Shown piece after piece: positions 17,180 through 25,846 of a DNA stretch of 64,000 nt. The position numbers and the translations under genes are program-made. This DNA comes from Nakamurella aerolata (GTDB taxonomy: Bacteria; Actinomycetota; Actinomycetes; Mycobacteriales; Nakamurellaceae). The notes below the pieces were generated by a model, which saw nothing but the letters and a program-made list of their open reading frames with translations, was not told the DNA's origin and searched no databases. The first letter of the stretch is position 1; each line of letters opens with the position of its first letter. Where the stretch lies: positions 95,718-159,717 of the forward strand of contig NZ_JABEND010000009.1 in the NCBI RefSeq assembly GCF_013002705.1. Direction: 5' to 3'.

Positions 17180-17950
17180 ATGACGACAGCGCGCATCATC
17201 ACCGATCCAACAGAACGCCGCGCGGTGTGGTTCGAGATCGTCCTGGTCTTCACCATCACGCTCGGCATGTCAGGGCTGCGCAGCCTGATCAGCCTGCTCG
17301 ACGACCTGCTGGCGCCGACGCCGCTCAAGGACCAGACCGCCACCATCGTGGTGCCGCAGGCCAGGGCCAGCACCCTCGATCTGTTGGCCCAGCTGCTGTC
17401 GGTGGTCTCCGGCATAGCCTGGGGCACGCTGGGGCTGTATCTGCTGTGGCGGGCCGGGGTGAACCTGCGGCAACGCATCGGCGCGGTACCCAGTTGGCGA
17501 GATGTGTTGCCCGGCTTGGGGTTGGCCGCACTGATCGGCATTCCCGGACTGGGGCTGTACCTGTTGGCGCAGAGCGTCGGCGCCAACCTCACCGTCGCCC
17601 CCACCGCGCTCAACGACACCTGGTGGCGGGTGCCCGTGCTGATCCTGCAGGCCTTCGAGAACGGCTTTCTCGAAGAGTTTCTGGTGCTCGGCTACCTGAT
17701 CACCCGGCTCAGTCAGCTGGGGCTGCGCTGGCCGGCGATCGTGGCGATCAGCGCGGTGCTGCGCGGCAGCTACCACCTGTACCAGGGCTTCGGCGGTTTC
17801 GTCGGCAACGTTGCGATGGGCATCGTCTTCGCGATCGCATTCCTGCGCTGGCACCGGGTGTGGCCGATGATCATCGCGCACACCACCATCAACATCGTCG
17901 CTTTCGTCGGCTACCCGTTGCTGCACGGCAGGGTCAGCTGGTTGCCCTGA
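17180..17950 (+). CDS. CPBP-family intramembrane metalloprotease
   Basis: 256-residue membrane protein with about eight hydrophobic segments. The CPBP (Abi/CAAX-like) motifs are visible: ENGFLEEFLVLGYLITRL (double-Glu motif 1), RGSYHLYQGFGGFVGNVAMG (His motif 2) and PMIIAHTTINIVAFVG (His motif 3). It likely cleaves membrane proteins or prenylated peptides. TACGCT at 17165-17170 gives an almost leaderless transcript from the ATG at 17180. Convergent with uppP. Confidence 0.85.
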   Translation: MTTARIITDPTERRAVWFEIVLVFTITLGMSGLRSLISLLDDLLAPTPLKDQTATIVVPQARASTLDLLAQLLSVVSGIAWGTLGLYLLWRAGVNLRQRIGAVPSWRDVLPGLGLAALIGIPGLGLYLLAQSVGANLTVAPTALNDTWWRVPVLILQAFENGFLEEFLVLGYLITRLSQLGLRWPAIVAISAVLRGSYHLYQGFGGFVGNVAMGIVFAIAFLRWHRVWPMIIAHTTINIVAFVGYPLLHGRVSWLP

Positions 17951-17969
17951 CCAGCCCCGCCGCCAGCAC

Positions 17970-18815
17970 TCAGGTGGCCGAGATGACCTTGGTGGCCAGC
18001 AGCAGCAGCAAAACGGTGCCGACCACGACCCGCCACACGATGAACACCGAGTAGGTGTGCCGTGCCACGAACTTGAGCAACCAGTTCACCGCGAGGTAGG
18101 CGACGACGAACGACACCGCGGTGGCCAACAGCGTTGGGCCCCAACCGATCCCGGTGGAAATCTCGTCGTACCGGGTGACGGTCTGCAGCACCGCGGCAGC
18201 GGTCAGCGCCGGAATCGACAGGAAGAAGGACAGCCGGGTGACGGCCACCCGGTTCAGCCCGCGCAGCAGACCGGCAGACATGGTGGCGCCGGAGCGGGAA
18301 ACGCCGGGAATCAGCGCAAGACACTGCGCGAGGCCGATCACCAGCGTGTCTTTCCAGGTGGCCTCCCGCTCGGTGCGGTCCTGTTTGCCGTACCTGTCGG
18401 CGAACCACATCACCGCGGAGAAGCCGATCAGCGTCCCGCCGACGATCCACAGGCTGCGCAGCGTCGTCTCGATCTGGTCCTGGAACAGGAACCCGACAAT
18501 GCCGATCGGGATGCAGCCGAGAATCACCGCCCAGCCGAACTTGTAGTCCGCGCCGCGGTCGTCCCGGTGCAGCAGCCCGCGCCACCAGGCGGTGACCACC
18601 CTGACGATGTCCTTCCACAGGTAGATCAGCGTCGCCAGCACCGCACCCGCCTGGATGATCGCGGTGAATGCGGTGATCTCGGGGGCGTCGATCGGATAGC
18701 CGAGCAGCTTCTCCAGGATCGTCAGATGGCCGGTGGACGAGACCGGGAGGAACTCGGTGAGACCCTCGAGCGCGCCGAAAAGGACGGCGTGCCACCACGG
18801 CATGTCGGTGATCAT
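17970..18815 (-). CDS. uppP: Undecaprenyl-diphosphatase (bacitracin resistance)
   Basis: 281-residue polytopic UppP/BacA that recycles undecaprenyl pyrophosphate for cell-wall synthesis. Both active-site motifs are intact: GALEGLTEFLPVSSTGHLTI near the N-terminus and CLALIPGVSRSGATMSAGLL in the middle. About eight membrane segments follow the family pattern and the length is normal. It lies 10 bp downstream of the SEC-C gene on the same strand, so the two are probably co-transcribed. Confidence 0.95.
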   Translation of the reverse strand: MITDMPWWHAVLFGALEGLTEFLPVSSTGHLTILEKLLGYPIDAPEITAFTAIIQAGAVLATLIYLWKDIVRVVTAWWRGLLHRDDRGADYKFGWAVILGCIPIGIVGFLFQDQIETTLRSLWIVGGTLIGFSAVMWFADRYGKQDRTEREATWKDTLVIGLAQCLALIPGVSRSGATMSAGLLRGLNRVAVTRLSFFLSIPALTAAAVLQTVTRYDEISTGIGWGPTLLATAVSFVVAYLAVNWLLKFVARHTYSVFIVWRVVVGTVLLLLLATKVISAT

Positions 18816-18825
18816 GGACCGGTCC

Positions 18826-19827
18826 TCAGCGCAGGGTGAATTGGCGGCCGAGGATGCCGTCGCGGGCGCGGCGCTGCTCGGCGGTCAGCGGTGAGTCGTC
18901 GGCCAGCGCGGCTTCGTAGCGCTGCGCGAACGCCGCGACCGGCTCGGCCCACTCGCTGGGGTGCGCCTCCCGGTCCAGGTCCCACACCGGCACCAGCCGG
19001 CCGTGCGCCCGGAACGAGCCGACATAGCGGGAGCCATCGCCAAGGTCGAGTTCGCCGGCGGCCGCCAGCCTGGCCAGCGCGGCCATCACCTTCGGTTCGT
19101 CCTCGGCGCGGACCCAGCGCAGGTGCGCCTTCTCACCGGCGTCCACCCAGTAGGCGCCGGCCTGCTCGCCGACGCGCGCCGTCGGCAGCACCGCCGCATT
19201 GGCCTGCTCCAGCGAGGCCGCGACCTCGCTGCCCGGTTCGGCCGGGCTCTCCAGCCACCAGCCGAAATCGTCGTGAACGGTGACGTCGAGCGGCTCGTCC
19301 ACGATCAGCTCGCCGATCTTGGGGACCGGCGACCCGGCGTCGTCGGTGCGCGGCGCGACCGACAGCACCTGGCTGGGACCGGCCGCCAGCGCCCACTGCA
19401 GGCTGCCGCCGAGATCGCGGGCCAGATCGCCGGAGTGCACCTGGGTCTGCATGCCGAGCAGGATGGAGCCGTCGCTGCGGGTGAGCGCGGCGGCCGCGCC
19501 CGGCAGCACCGTCGTCACCATGACCGACGGCGCCTCGTCGCCGGAATGCTTGGCCCGCGCGGCTTTCGACAGGGTGAGCGGCGCGGTCGCCGACGGCACG
19601 AACTCGCGCATGGCGATCAGCTCGACCTCGCCGGCCAACCCCTCGAAGGGACGGGCGACGATCAGATCGGCGCCGGCATCGGCCGCACCGTGACAGTTCT
19701 TCCAGCGCCGGCCGGAACCGCATTCGCAGGGCCGCCGCGGGTTGCCGCCGCCGGCCTTGGTGTTCGCCGACGGGGTGTTATCCGACGGTGCCGACTCGGG
19801 CGTCAGCGTGCTCGTTTTTTTCGCCAC
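18826..19827 (-). CDS. SEC-C motif protein, DUF5926 family
   Basis: 333 residues. The N-terminal SEC-C zinc motif PCECGSGRRWKNCHG (residues 33-47) is followed by the DUF5926 body typical of actinobacteria. SEC-C motifs bind zinc and SecB-like or ribosomal partners in SecA; this protein has no SecA ATPase domains and its role is unknown. The GTG at 19827 has TACCGT 6 nt upstream (plus 19834-19839), so it is probably leaderless although it lies inside the 3' end of the upstream DUF4328 gene. Confidence 0.85.
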   Translation of the reverse strand: MAKKTSTLTPESAPSDNTPSANTKAGGGNPRRPCECGSGRRWKNCHGAADAGADLIVARPFEGLAGEVELIAMREFVPSATAPLTLSKAARAKHSGDEAPSVMVTTVLPGAAAALTRSDGSILLGMQTQVHSGDLARDLGGSLQWALAAGPSQVLSVAPRTDDAGSPVPKIGELIVDEPLDVTVHDDFGWWLESPAEPGSEVAASLEQANAAVLPTARVGEQAGAYWVDAGEKAHLRWVRAEDEPKVMAALARLAAAGELDLGDGSRYVGSFRAHGRLVPVWDLDREAHPSEWAEPVAAFAQRYEAALADDSPLTAEQRRARDGILGRQFTLR

Positions 19828-20950
19828 GCGGACACGGTACGCGACGGTCGCTGGTGGGTTCCGGCGCCGCGACCACCCATCCGGTGGCGGCCGTACGGGG
19901 GACGTCGACCAGGCGAGACCAACGCCACAGCAACACCGTCAGCAGCACCCCCAGCAGCCCGGCCAACGCGTCGGCCGCGATGCGCAACTGCACCCCGTCG
20001 GCTCTGGCCTGATCACCGCTGCCGAACATCCGGATCACCACAAGTACCGCCAGTACCCCGCCAACGGTCCACAGCGCCCACACCGCCCAGACCAGCAGCG
20101 ACGACGACCCGCCACGGGCCCGGCTCGGATCGGTGCCGGCGCCGCGGTCCGGGTCGGACCAGCGCAATTGCCGATCGGTCTCGGTGACGACGATGCCCGC
20201 CCCGTAGATGTTCCACACCGGCACCAGCAGGTACTGCCACAGCTGCCGCACCGGCCGGGCCGCCGCCCGGCCGAGCAGCGTGGCTGACAGCTGATGGGCG
20301 GTAATGATCGCCGGCACGGTGAGCACCGCCGCCAGCACCGATAGTCCCAAGGTCCACCAGCCGGCGATACCGACGAAAAGGTCGCTGGCCCGCACCGTCC
20401 CGCCGTCCAGCACCTCGGTCCGGCCGCGCAGCAGCAGCGCCAACCGCCAACTCTCGGCAACGGCGGCGGCCAGCGCCGACAGGGCCGTCACGGCAACCAC
20501 CACCGCGGCGTACCGCAGTCGCTGCGCGGTCCGCCGTCGCTGCCTGTCGACGGGCTTGGCGTCGGTGTCGTCCTGATCCGGCCAACGCCAGCTGCCGGGC
20601 CGGAACCCGCCGCGGGGGTGGCGGTCGCCGTAGCTGGGCGGACCGGTGTACGGGCCCGATCGCCAGCTACGGCGCTGCGCGGTGCGGTGACGCTGCGCCG
20701 GCAGCACCGGCGTGTGCGCCACCCAGCGGCGCAGCGCCGGCGCCGGCCGGCCAAGACCGGGTCGGTTCCAGTCGCCGTACTGCCGGGCCCCGGCTCCGCC
20801 GGACCCCGCGGACGTGTTGCCCGCCCGCGCGACCAGTCGGGTGCCGCAGTACAGGCACTCGAGGGTGGGACCGGCGAAGGGCGGTTGCCGCCGGCCGCAT
20901 CGCGGGCAGTCAGCGGCCGCGGCTGCGGTGTCGGGTCGCGGCTGGTTCAC
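19778..20950 (-). CDS. Zinc-ribbon DUF4328 membrane protein
   Basis: 390-residue protein. An N-terminal zinc ribbon (ADCPRCGRRQPPFAGPTLEC plus YCGTRLVARAG) is followed by a long basic Arg/Gly/Pro-rich linker and a DUF4328 membrane domain with about six segments (VVVAVTALSALAAAVAESWR, WWTLGLSVLAAVLTVPAIIT, LLVPVWNIYGAGIVVTETDR). Function unknown. I take the GTG at 20950 because it directly precedes the zinc ribbon and follows the rhodanese stop by 44 bp. Its last 50 bp overlap the start of the SEC-C gene in another frame. Confidence 0.75.
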   Translation of the reverse strand: MNQPRPDTAAAAADCPRCGRRQPPFAGPTLECLYCGTRLVARAGNTSAGSGGAGARQYGDWNRPGLGRPAPALRRWVAHTPVLPAQRHRTAQRRSWRSGPYTGPPSYGDRHPRGGFRPGSWRWPDQDDTDAKPVDRQRRRTAQRLRYAAVVVAVTALSALAAAVAESWRLALLLRGRTEVLDGGTVRASDLFVGIAGWWTLGLSVLAAVLTVPAIITAHQLSATLLGRAAARPVRQLWQYLLVPVWNIYGAGIVVTETDRQLRWSDPDRGAGTDPSRARGGSSSLLVWAVWALWTVGGVLAVLVVIRMFGSGDQARADGVQLRIAADALAGLLGVLLTVLLWRWSRLVDVPRTAATGWVVAAPEPTSDRRVPCPRGEKNEHADARVGTVG

Positions 20951-20994
20951 GGCGTGGTGGTCGGTGCGCTCGGTGTTCGGTGTTCTTGCCGCGC

Positions 20995-21357
20995 TCAGAT
21001 GACGGTCGGTTCGGCGTCGGCGGAATCGGCGGTCAGCGGGCGGCCGGCCGCGGCCCATGCCGACATGCCACCGGCGACGTTGACCGCGTCCCAGCCGTTG
21101 GCGTTGAGGAAGGCGGTGGCCCGCGCGGAGCGGCCACCGGAACGGCACACCACGTACACCGGGTCGCCCTCGGGGACCTCGTCCAGCCGTTCGGCCAGCT
21201 GCGGCAGGGGGATGTGCACGGCCTGCGGGGCGTGACCGGCCTGCCATTCGTCGTCCTCGCGGACGTCGAGCAGGGCCGCGCCCGCTGGCAGGTCGGTGGG
21301 CAGATCAGCCAGCGCGATCTCAGCGGGCTGGTGCTGGCCGTTGACGGAAGATGCCAT
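20995..21357 (-). CDS. Single-domain rhodanese
   Basis: 120-residue rhodanese-like sulfurtransferase. Key parts are AALLDVREDDEWQAGHAPQA and the active-site loop VYVVCRSGGRSARATAFLNA, whose Cys carries the persulfide. The protein is cytoplasmic, with no signal peptide. The ATG at 21357 is preferred; five more residues are possible from a GTG further upstream. It may supply sulfur or detoxify cyanide. It is 45 bp from the Fpg-type gene in the same direction. Confidence 0.9.
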   Translation of the reverse strand: MASSVNGQHQPAEIALADLPTDLPAGAALLDVREDDEWQAGHAPQAVHIPLPQLAERLDEVPEGDPVYVVCRSGGRSARATAFLNANGWDAVNVAGGMSAWAAAGRPLTADSADAEPTVI

Positions 21358-21402
21358 GGCCCCAGTATCCACCGCGGCGCGGCGGCCCGGGAGCTGATGC
21401 CG

Positions 21403-22272
21403 TTACCGCAGCAGTCGGCTCAGCCGTCGGTCGGCGAGCTTCTTGCCGCCGGTCTGGCAGGTGGGGCAGTACTGGAACGAGCGATCGGCGAAGCTGACCT
21501 CGGCGATGGTGTCGCCGCACACCGGGCACGGCAGGCCGGTGCGGGCGTGCACCCGAAGGCCGCTGCGCTTCTCGCCCTTGAGCCGGGCCGCCTGCCCGCC
21601 GACCGAGCGCTCGACCGCGTCGGTGAGCACGTCGTGCATGACTGCGGACAGCCGGTCAAGCTCGTCGGCGTTCAGCTTGCCGGCGGTGGCGAACGGCGAA
21701 AGCTTTGCGGTGTGCAGGATCTCGTCCGAGTAGGCGTTACCGATGCCGGCGATCACGCTCTGCTCGGTGATGGTGGTTTTCAGCCGTCCGGTGCGTCCGG
21801 CGAGAATCTCGGCGAGCTCGTCGCGGCCCAGGCTGAGCGCGTCAGGGCCCAGCCGCGCCACCCCTGGCACCTGCTGCGGGTCTGCCACAAGAGCAGCGGT
21901 GACGCTCTTTTTTGTGCCGGCCTCGGTGACATCGAAGCCACCCGGCTCCGGGTGAGCGTCGTTGGCGTCGAACAGGATGCGCAGCGCGATCGGCCCGCCC
22001 ATCTTCGGCGGCTTCGCGGCCGGGTTGTCGGTCCAGCGCAGCCACCCGGCCCTGGCCAGGTGCAGCACCAGATGCAGATCGCCGAAGGTCAGGTCGAGGA
22101 ACTTGCCGTGCCGGCCGGTGCCGTCGAGCGTGCGGCCGACGATGGTGTCCATCGGCGGGTGGTACGTGGTGAGCACGTTGAGCGAGGTGACCATCGCGCT
22201 GCGCACCCTGCGGCCGACCGCATGCTGCTGCAAGAACGCGGCGAGCGCGGTGATCTCGGGTAGCTCCGGCAC
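21403..22272 (-). CDS. Fpg/Nei-family DNA glycosylase
   Basis: 289-residue base-excision repair enzyme. The mature N-terminus is PELPEITALAAFLQQHAVGR, giving the catalytic Pro2 and Glu3. The helix-two-turn-helix contains GIGNAYSDEILHTAKLSPFA, and the C-terminal zinc finger is LPCPVCGDTIAEVSFADRSF plus YCPTCQ. The exact base specificity (Fpg or Nei) cannot be decided. The GTG at 22272 has a good ribosome-binding site (AAGGGAG, 8 nt away). Downstream on the same strand come the rhodanese and DUF4328 genes. Confidence 0.92.
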   Translation of the reverse strand: MPELPEITALAAFLQQHAVGRRVRSAMVTSLNVLTTYHPPMDTIVGRTLDGTGRHGKFLDLTFGDLHLVLHLARAGWLRWTDNPAAKPPKMGGPIALRILFDANDAHPEPGGFDVTEAGTKKSVTAALVADPQQVPGVARLGPDALSLGRDELAEILAGRTGRLKTTITEQSVIAGIGNAYSDEILHTAKLSPFATAGKLNADELDRLSAVMHDVLTDAVERSVGGQAARLKGEKRSGLRVHARTGLPCPVCGDTIAEVSFADRSFQYCPTCQTGGKKLADRRLSRLLR

Positions 22273-22314
22273 TGTTGCTCCCTTGCCTCGGGTCCACGTC
22301 TCGGGTCCGCCCGA

Positions 22315-22692
22315 TTATGCCCGGGATTGCCGACACCAGACCGATGAGCGCCTGACCCTCGGCGGAGGCTCACGATGCTCCCACTGGATCGAACCGGCCA
22401 ACAGCGCGTGCGCCAACGAGACCGGCAACACCGACGCGCCGAGCCTGACCAGATACGCGGGAAGCGCGTCGAGCACGGCCTCTGCCCGCGGCATTTTCCC
22501 TCACCGGTGCTTGGTCGCAATCTCCCACCCTGACGCGGCGGACACCAGTAGCTCTGCTGTTGGATCAGAGATCGCGGCGATGGCGGCCGGTCCGAGTGCG
22601 TCAGGTTCTGTCAGCGCCCACACCAACGCGTGGGTGTCCAGCAAATATGTTGCGGGCACCGATATCTCGGCTGTCTCGCCACGTTCGCTCAT
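22315..22692 (-). pseudogene. PIN-domain toxin broken by an in-frame stop
   Basis: From the ATG at 22692 the frame encodes TYLLDTHALVWALTEPDALG and LVSAASGWEIATKHR, then meets TGA at 22501-22503. In the same frame the coding pattern resumes with GKMPRAEAVLDALPAYLVRL and LPVSLAHALLAGSIQWEHRE, then loses similarity where the last catalytic Asp should be and stops at 22315. Full length would be about 125 residues, normal for this PIN family. So there is one nonsense mutation plus a degraded C-terminus. The start overlaps the antitoxin stop as ATGA. Confidence 0.85.
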
Positions 22693-22916
22693 CTTTCCCA
22701 GGCGGCAAGCTCGTTATCGTCGAGCGGTTCGAAGAAGGTGTCCGGCAAGCGGTACGAGACGAAACCGAGAGGACGCGGAGCACGCGGGTTGACCGGCACG
22801 AGGCGCGCCACCTGACGATCGCCTCGCGCAATCACAATCTCTTCCCCCGCCTCGACGCGAGCCAGCAGCGCGGAGAGATGCGTCTTTGCGTGCTGCACTT
22901 TCACGGTCGCGGCCAT
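22689..22916 (-). CDS. Phd/YefM-type antitoxin
   Basis: 75 residues with the prevent-host-death pattern: VKVQHAKTHLSALLARVEAG, then EEIVIARGDRQVARLVPVNP. The C-terminal tail that neutralises the toxin is intact (LPDTFFEPLDDNELAAWER). The toxin gene that follows is broken. TACTCT (minus strand, plus 22923-22928) lies 6 nt upstream of the ATG, suggesting a leaderless transcript. Confidence 0.88.
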   Translation of the reverse strand: MAATVKVQHAKTHLSALLARVEAGEEIVIARGDRQVARLVPVNPRAPRPLGFVSYRLPDTFFEPLDDNELAAWER

Positions 22917-22954
22917 GACTTCAGAGTAAGGTTGACCAACCCGGCCCACCAACC

Positions 22955-23599
22955 TCAGTTTCGCAGGTAGGCGAGCACGGCGAGGACGCGGCGGTTGTCG
23001 GAGTCGTCGGGCTCGAGGCCGAGCTTGCCGAAGATCCGCTGGATGTGCTTGGCGATCGCCCCCTCGGTGACGACCATCGCCTCTGCGATGGCGGCGTTGG
23101 AGCGGCCCTCGGCCATCAGCGTGAGCACTTCCTTCTCGCGCGGGGTGAGCGACTCCACCGGGTCGTTGCGCCGTCTGGCGCCCATCACCTGCGCCACCAC
23201 CTGGGGGTCGAGGACGGTGCCGCCGCCGGCCACCCGCGCCACCGAGTCGACGAAATCGTCGATGTCGGACACCCGGTCTTTGAGCAGATACCCGACGGCA
23301 CCGCCGCCGGTCGCCAGCAGTTCGTCGGCATAGGACAGCTCCACATACTGCGAGAGCACCAGAATCGGTGCGGTCGGCCAACTTTCCCGAACCTCGACGG
23401 CGGCCCGCATGCCCTCGTCGGAGTGCGACGGCGGCATTCTTACATCGACAATCGATACATCAGGTCGTTCGACGAGCACCGCCCTGACGAACGACGGCCC
23501 GTCACCCACGGCCGCCACCACCTGATGCCCTGACTCGATCAGCAGCCGCTCGAGACCTTCGCGCAGCAGCAACGAGTCGTCGGCCAGCACAATCCGCAT
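22955..23599 (-). CDS. NarL/LuxR-family response regulator
   Basis: 214 residues. The receiver domain has the acidic pocket in RIVLADDSLLLREGLERLL, the phospho-acceptor Asp in VSIVDVRMPPSHSDEG and the Lys in GYLLKDRVSDIDDFV. The C-terminal LuxR HTH is SLTPREKEVLTLMAEGRSNA then AIAEAMVVTEGAIAKHIQRI. The ATG at 23599 is preceded by TAGCGT (plus 23607-23612) with a 7-nt spacer, so it has its own leaderless promoter as well as lying 80 bp after the kinase gene. It is the partner of the histidine kinase next door. Confidence 0.93.
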   Translation of the reverse strand: MRIVLADDSLLLREGLERLLIESGHQVVAAVGDGPSFVRAVLVERPDVSIVDVRMPPSHSDEGMRAAVEVRESWPTAPILVLSQYVELSYADELLATGGGAVGYLLKDRVSDIDDFVDSVARVAGGGTVLDPQVVAQVMGARRRNDPVESLTPREKEVLTLMAEGRSNAAIAEAMVVTEGAIAKHIQRIFGKLGLEPDDSDNRRVLAVLAYLRN

Positions 23600-23679
23600 G
23601 GGCTGAACGCTATCGGGCGCCGACGCCGTTGCCGGCCCTCGCTCCCGGCCGACAACGACAGCCCGCGCGCGGCGCCGGC

Positions 23680-25119
23680 TCAGCACGGGATCTCGGCGAC
23701 CAGATCGGTGGGACCACCGGTCGGTGAGGTCAGGTTCAGCACACCGTCGACCCCTCGCACCCGGTCGGCAAGGCCGACAAGACCGTGCCCCTTGGACAGT
23801 TGCGCACCGCCGACACCGTTGTCCGAGACCGTGATGGTCAACACTCGCCCGGCCGGGCTGTCGTGCACCGTGAGGTCGACCAGGGCGTACTCGGCGCCGG
23901 CGTGCTTGGCGACGTTGGTCAGCGCCTCGCTGACGACGAAGTAGGCGGCGGTCTCGACGTGCTCCGGCATCTTGGCCGGCACCTGCATGGTCAGATGCAC
24001 CGGAATCGTCGACCGCGCAACCACTTCCTCCAGCGCAGCGGTCAGGCCGCGGTCGGCCAGCACCGGCGGCGCGATCCCGCGGGACAGCGCGCGCAGTTCG
24101 TCAAGGGTGGCCCTGGTCTGGCCGATGGCTTCCTGCAACGTCGCCCTTGCCTGTTCCGGGTCCGCGTCCACCTGCTTGCGGGCCCGGCCCAGATCCATCG
24201 ACAGTCGAACCAACCGTTGCTGGGGGCCGTCGTGGATGTCACGCTCCAGCTTGCGCAGCGAGCTGGCCTCCGCTGTGCGGGCGGCCTGCCGACCCTGCAC
24301 CTGGTACTCGATCTCGGCCTGCAGGTGCGCCCGGGAAGACAGCAGCAACAGCGCCGGCCCTGCCGTGATCCAGGCCGCTGCCCGCACCACCCAGGGCAGG
24401 GTGAGCAACGCCAGCAGCCCGATGGTGGTGTACCAGGCGAGCTTGATCAGGTAGCTGTCACCGAGACCGATCAGCTCAGGAACGTCCTGGTCGTTGGGGC
24501 CGTTGGGCAGCGACCATCCCCACAGCACCCAGCTCAGTCCGCCGAGGGTGAGCGTCCACCACACCACCGTCAGCACAAAGGAAATGGTGGCGAGGATGAA
24601 GCCGAAGAGGCCGTAGAGAATGTCGAGCCAGGTCTGCGGATCGCCGAGGGTGGTCAGCGCCCTGCGTAGCAAGCCGCGCTCGTCGCGGCGGTACACCGGG
24701 GAGGCCGCGTCGGCCTGCAGCGTGTTGCGGATCAACCGCCGGTTGATCAACGCGAAAGTACGGGCGACGTAACCGGCCAGCGCCAGCAGCGGCAACCCGA
24801 TCACCGTCACCGACAGCCCGAGCCCGACGGAGAACATGGCGGCGACGATGGGCAGTGCCAGCAGCGACAGCGGGAAAGCCGCCAGCACATAACCGGTCTC
24901 GCCCAGCACTCGGGCCGGCAGCGAGCGGCGTGGACGCGCGGCCGCCCCCGTACGCTGCGGCTCCGGCCGCTTCCGCAGCGGCTCACCGGTGGTACTGATG
25001 CTCATGCTGCTCATCCGATCCGGTGCCAGGTTCAGCGCCCAGTCGGCGCCGTGATGCTGGGCCGATCCAGTCTCCCCCATCGCGGCCGGCACCGGGAAGG
25101 TCGGCTCCGCGGTGCTCAT
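23680..25119 (-). CDS. Sensor histidine kinase with N-terminal membrane sensor domain
   Basis: 479 residues. A membrane sensor domain (about residues 60-290) includes GLGLSVTVIGLPLLALAGYV and the signature LSWVLWGWSLPNGPNDQDVP. It is followed by a HisKA_3 dimerisation domain with the phospho-acceptor His in LERDIHDGPQQRLVRLSMDL and an ATPase domain (ISDNGVGG-like DNGVGGAQLSKGHGLVGLAD). The ATG at 25119 overlaps the stop of the upstream sensor-like gene as ATGA. The three genes (sensor-like protein, kinase, regulator) form one minus-strand unit. Confidence 0.9.
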   Translation of the reverse strand: MSTAEPTFPVPAAMGETGSAQHHGADWALNLAPDRMSSMSISTTGEPLRKRPEPQRTGAAARPRRSLPARVLGETGYVLAAFPLSLLALPIVAAMFSVGLGLSVTVIGLPLLALAGYVARTFALINRRLIRNTLQADAASPVYRRDERGLLRRALTTLGDPQTWLDILYGLFGFILATISFVLTVVWWTLTLGGLSWVLWGWSLPNGPNDQDVPELIGLGDSYLIKLAWYTTIGLLALLTLPWVVRAAAWITAGPALLLLSSRAHLQAEIEYQVQGRQAARTAEASSLRKLERDIHDGPQQRLVRLSMDLGRARKQVDADPEQARATLQEAIGQTRATLDELRALSRGIAPPVLADRGLTAALEEVVARSTIPVHLTMQVPAKMPEHVETAAYFVVSEALTNVAKHAGAEYALVDLTVHDSPAGRVLTITVSDNGVGGAQLSKGHGLVGLADRVRGVDGVLNLTSPTGGPTDLVAEIPC

Positions 25120-25763
25120 TGCTGCCCCGCAGGGACGGCGCCGAGCAGGGCGCGGGCAGTGCGGGTGGTGAGCCGGGTCATCGCGCTGGTGACGGCCGGC
25201 AGGCTGACGACAGCGGCGGCACCGACAACCAGGTAGCAGCCGGCCGCGACCAGGTAATTGTCGCCGAGCCCCAACAGCTCGGGCAGGTTCTGATCGTCCT
25301 TGCCGTTCGGCAGCGCCCAGCCCCACAGGCTCCAGCTGAGCCCGCCGGCCGCCGCGGCCCACCAGGTCAGTGCGACACCGGCCGGGATCCAGCCGAGCAG
25401 CGGCTGCAGCAGTACGTACCGCACCCCGCGCCAGGTCGCCGGGTCGGCGAGCGCGCCGCGGGCGCCCGGCCGTGGTGTTGCGGGCGTCGGCGGGTCCAGC
25501 CCGATGCCGCGCTGCCTGGCGATCTCGGCCTGCCCCTGACGACGAGCAAGGCCGGCCGCCAGCAGCACCAGCGGAACGCCGATCCACAGCACGGCCAGCG
25601 TCAACCCCACCGTCAGCAGGGCGGCGACGGCAAGTCCGGCCGCCATGGTGCAGACGAAAGCCGAAACCAGGTAACGAGTTTCGGCGGCAAGACGTCCGCG
25701 AGTGCTGAGCAGGCCCGGGGCGGCGGCCGGCCCGGTCAGCGGTTTCAGCGAGGTGGTGGTCAT
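25116..25763 (-). CDS. Stand-alone paralogue of the kinase sensor domain
   Basis: 215-residue membrane protein with about four membrane segments and no kinase domain. It repeats the sensor signature of the downstream kinase: LSWSLWGWALPNGKDDQNLP and ELLGLGDNYLV here, against LSWVLWGWSLPNGPNDQDVP and ELIGLGDSYLI in the kinase. A tandem duplication of the sensor domain is therefore likely. It could be an accessory ligand-binding subunit of the kinase. The ATG at 25763 is used; an in-frame GTC-GAC precedes it without a better start. Confidence 0.8.
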   Translation of the reverse strand: MTTTSLKPLTGPAAAPGLLSTRGRLAAETRYLVSAFVCTMAAGLAVAALLTVGLTLAVLWIGVPLVLLAAGLARRQGQAEIARQRGIGLDPPTPATPRPGARGALADPATWRGVRYVLLQPLLGWIPAGVALTWWAAAAGGLSWSLWGWALPNGKDDQNLPELLGLGDNYLVAAGCYLVVGAAAVVSLPAVTSAMTRLTTRTARALLGAVPAGQQ

Positions 25764-25846
25764 GTCGACAACGCTAGGAACCACTGACCGGGCCGGACAG
25801 CCAGCGAACTGGCGGAACCGGGGTACAGCTAGGTGGACAGTCCCGG

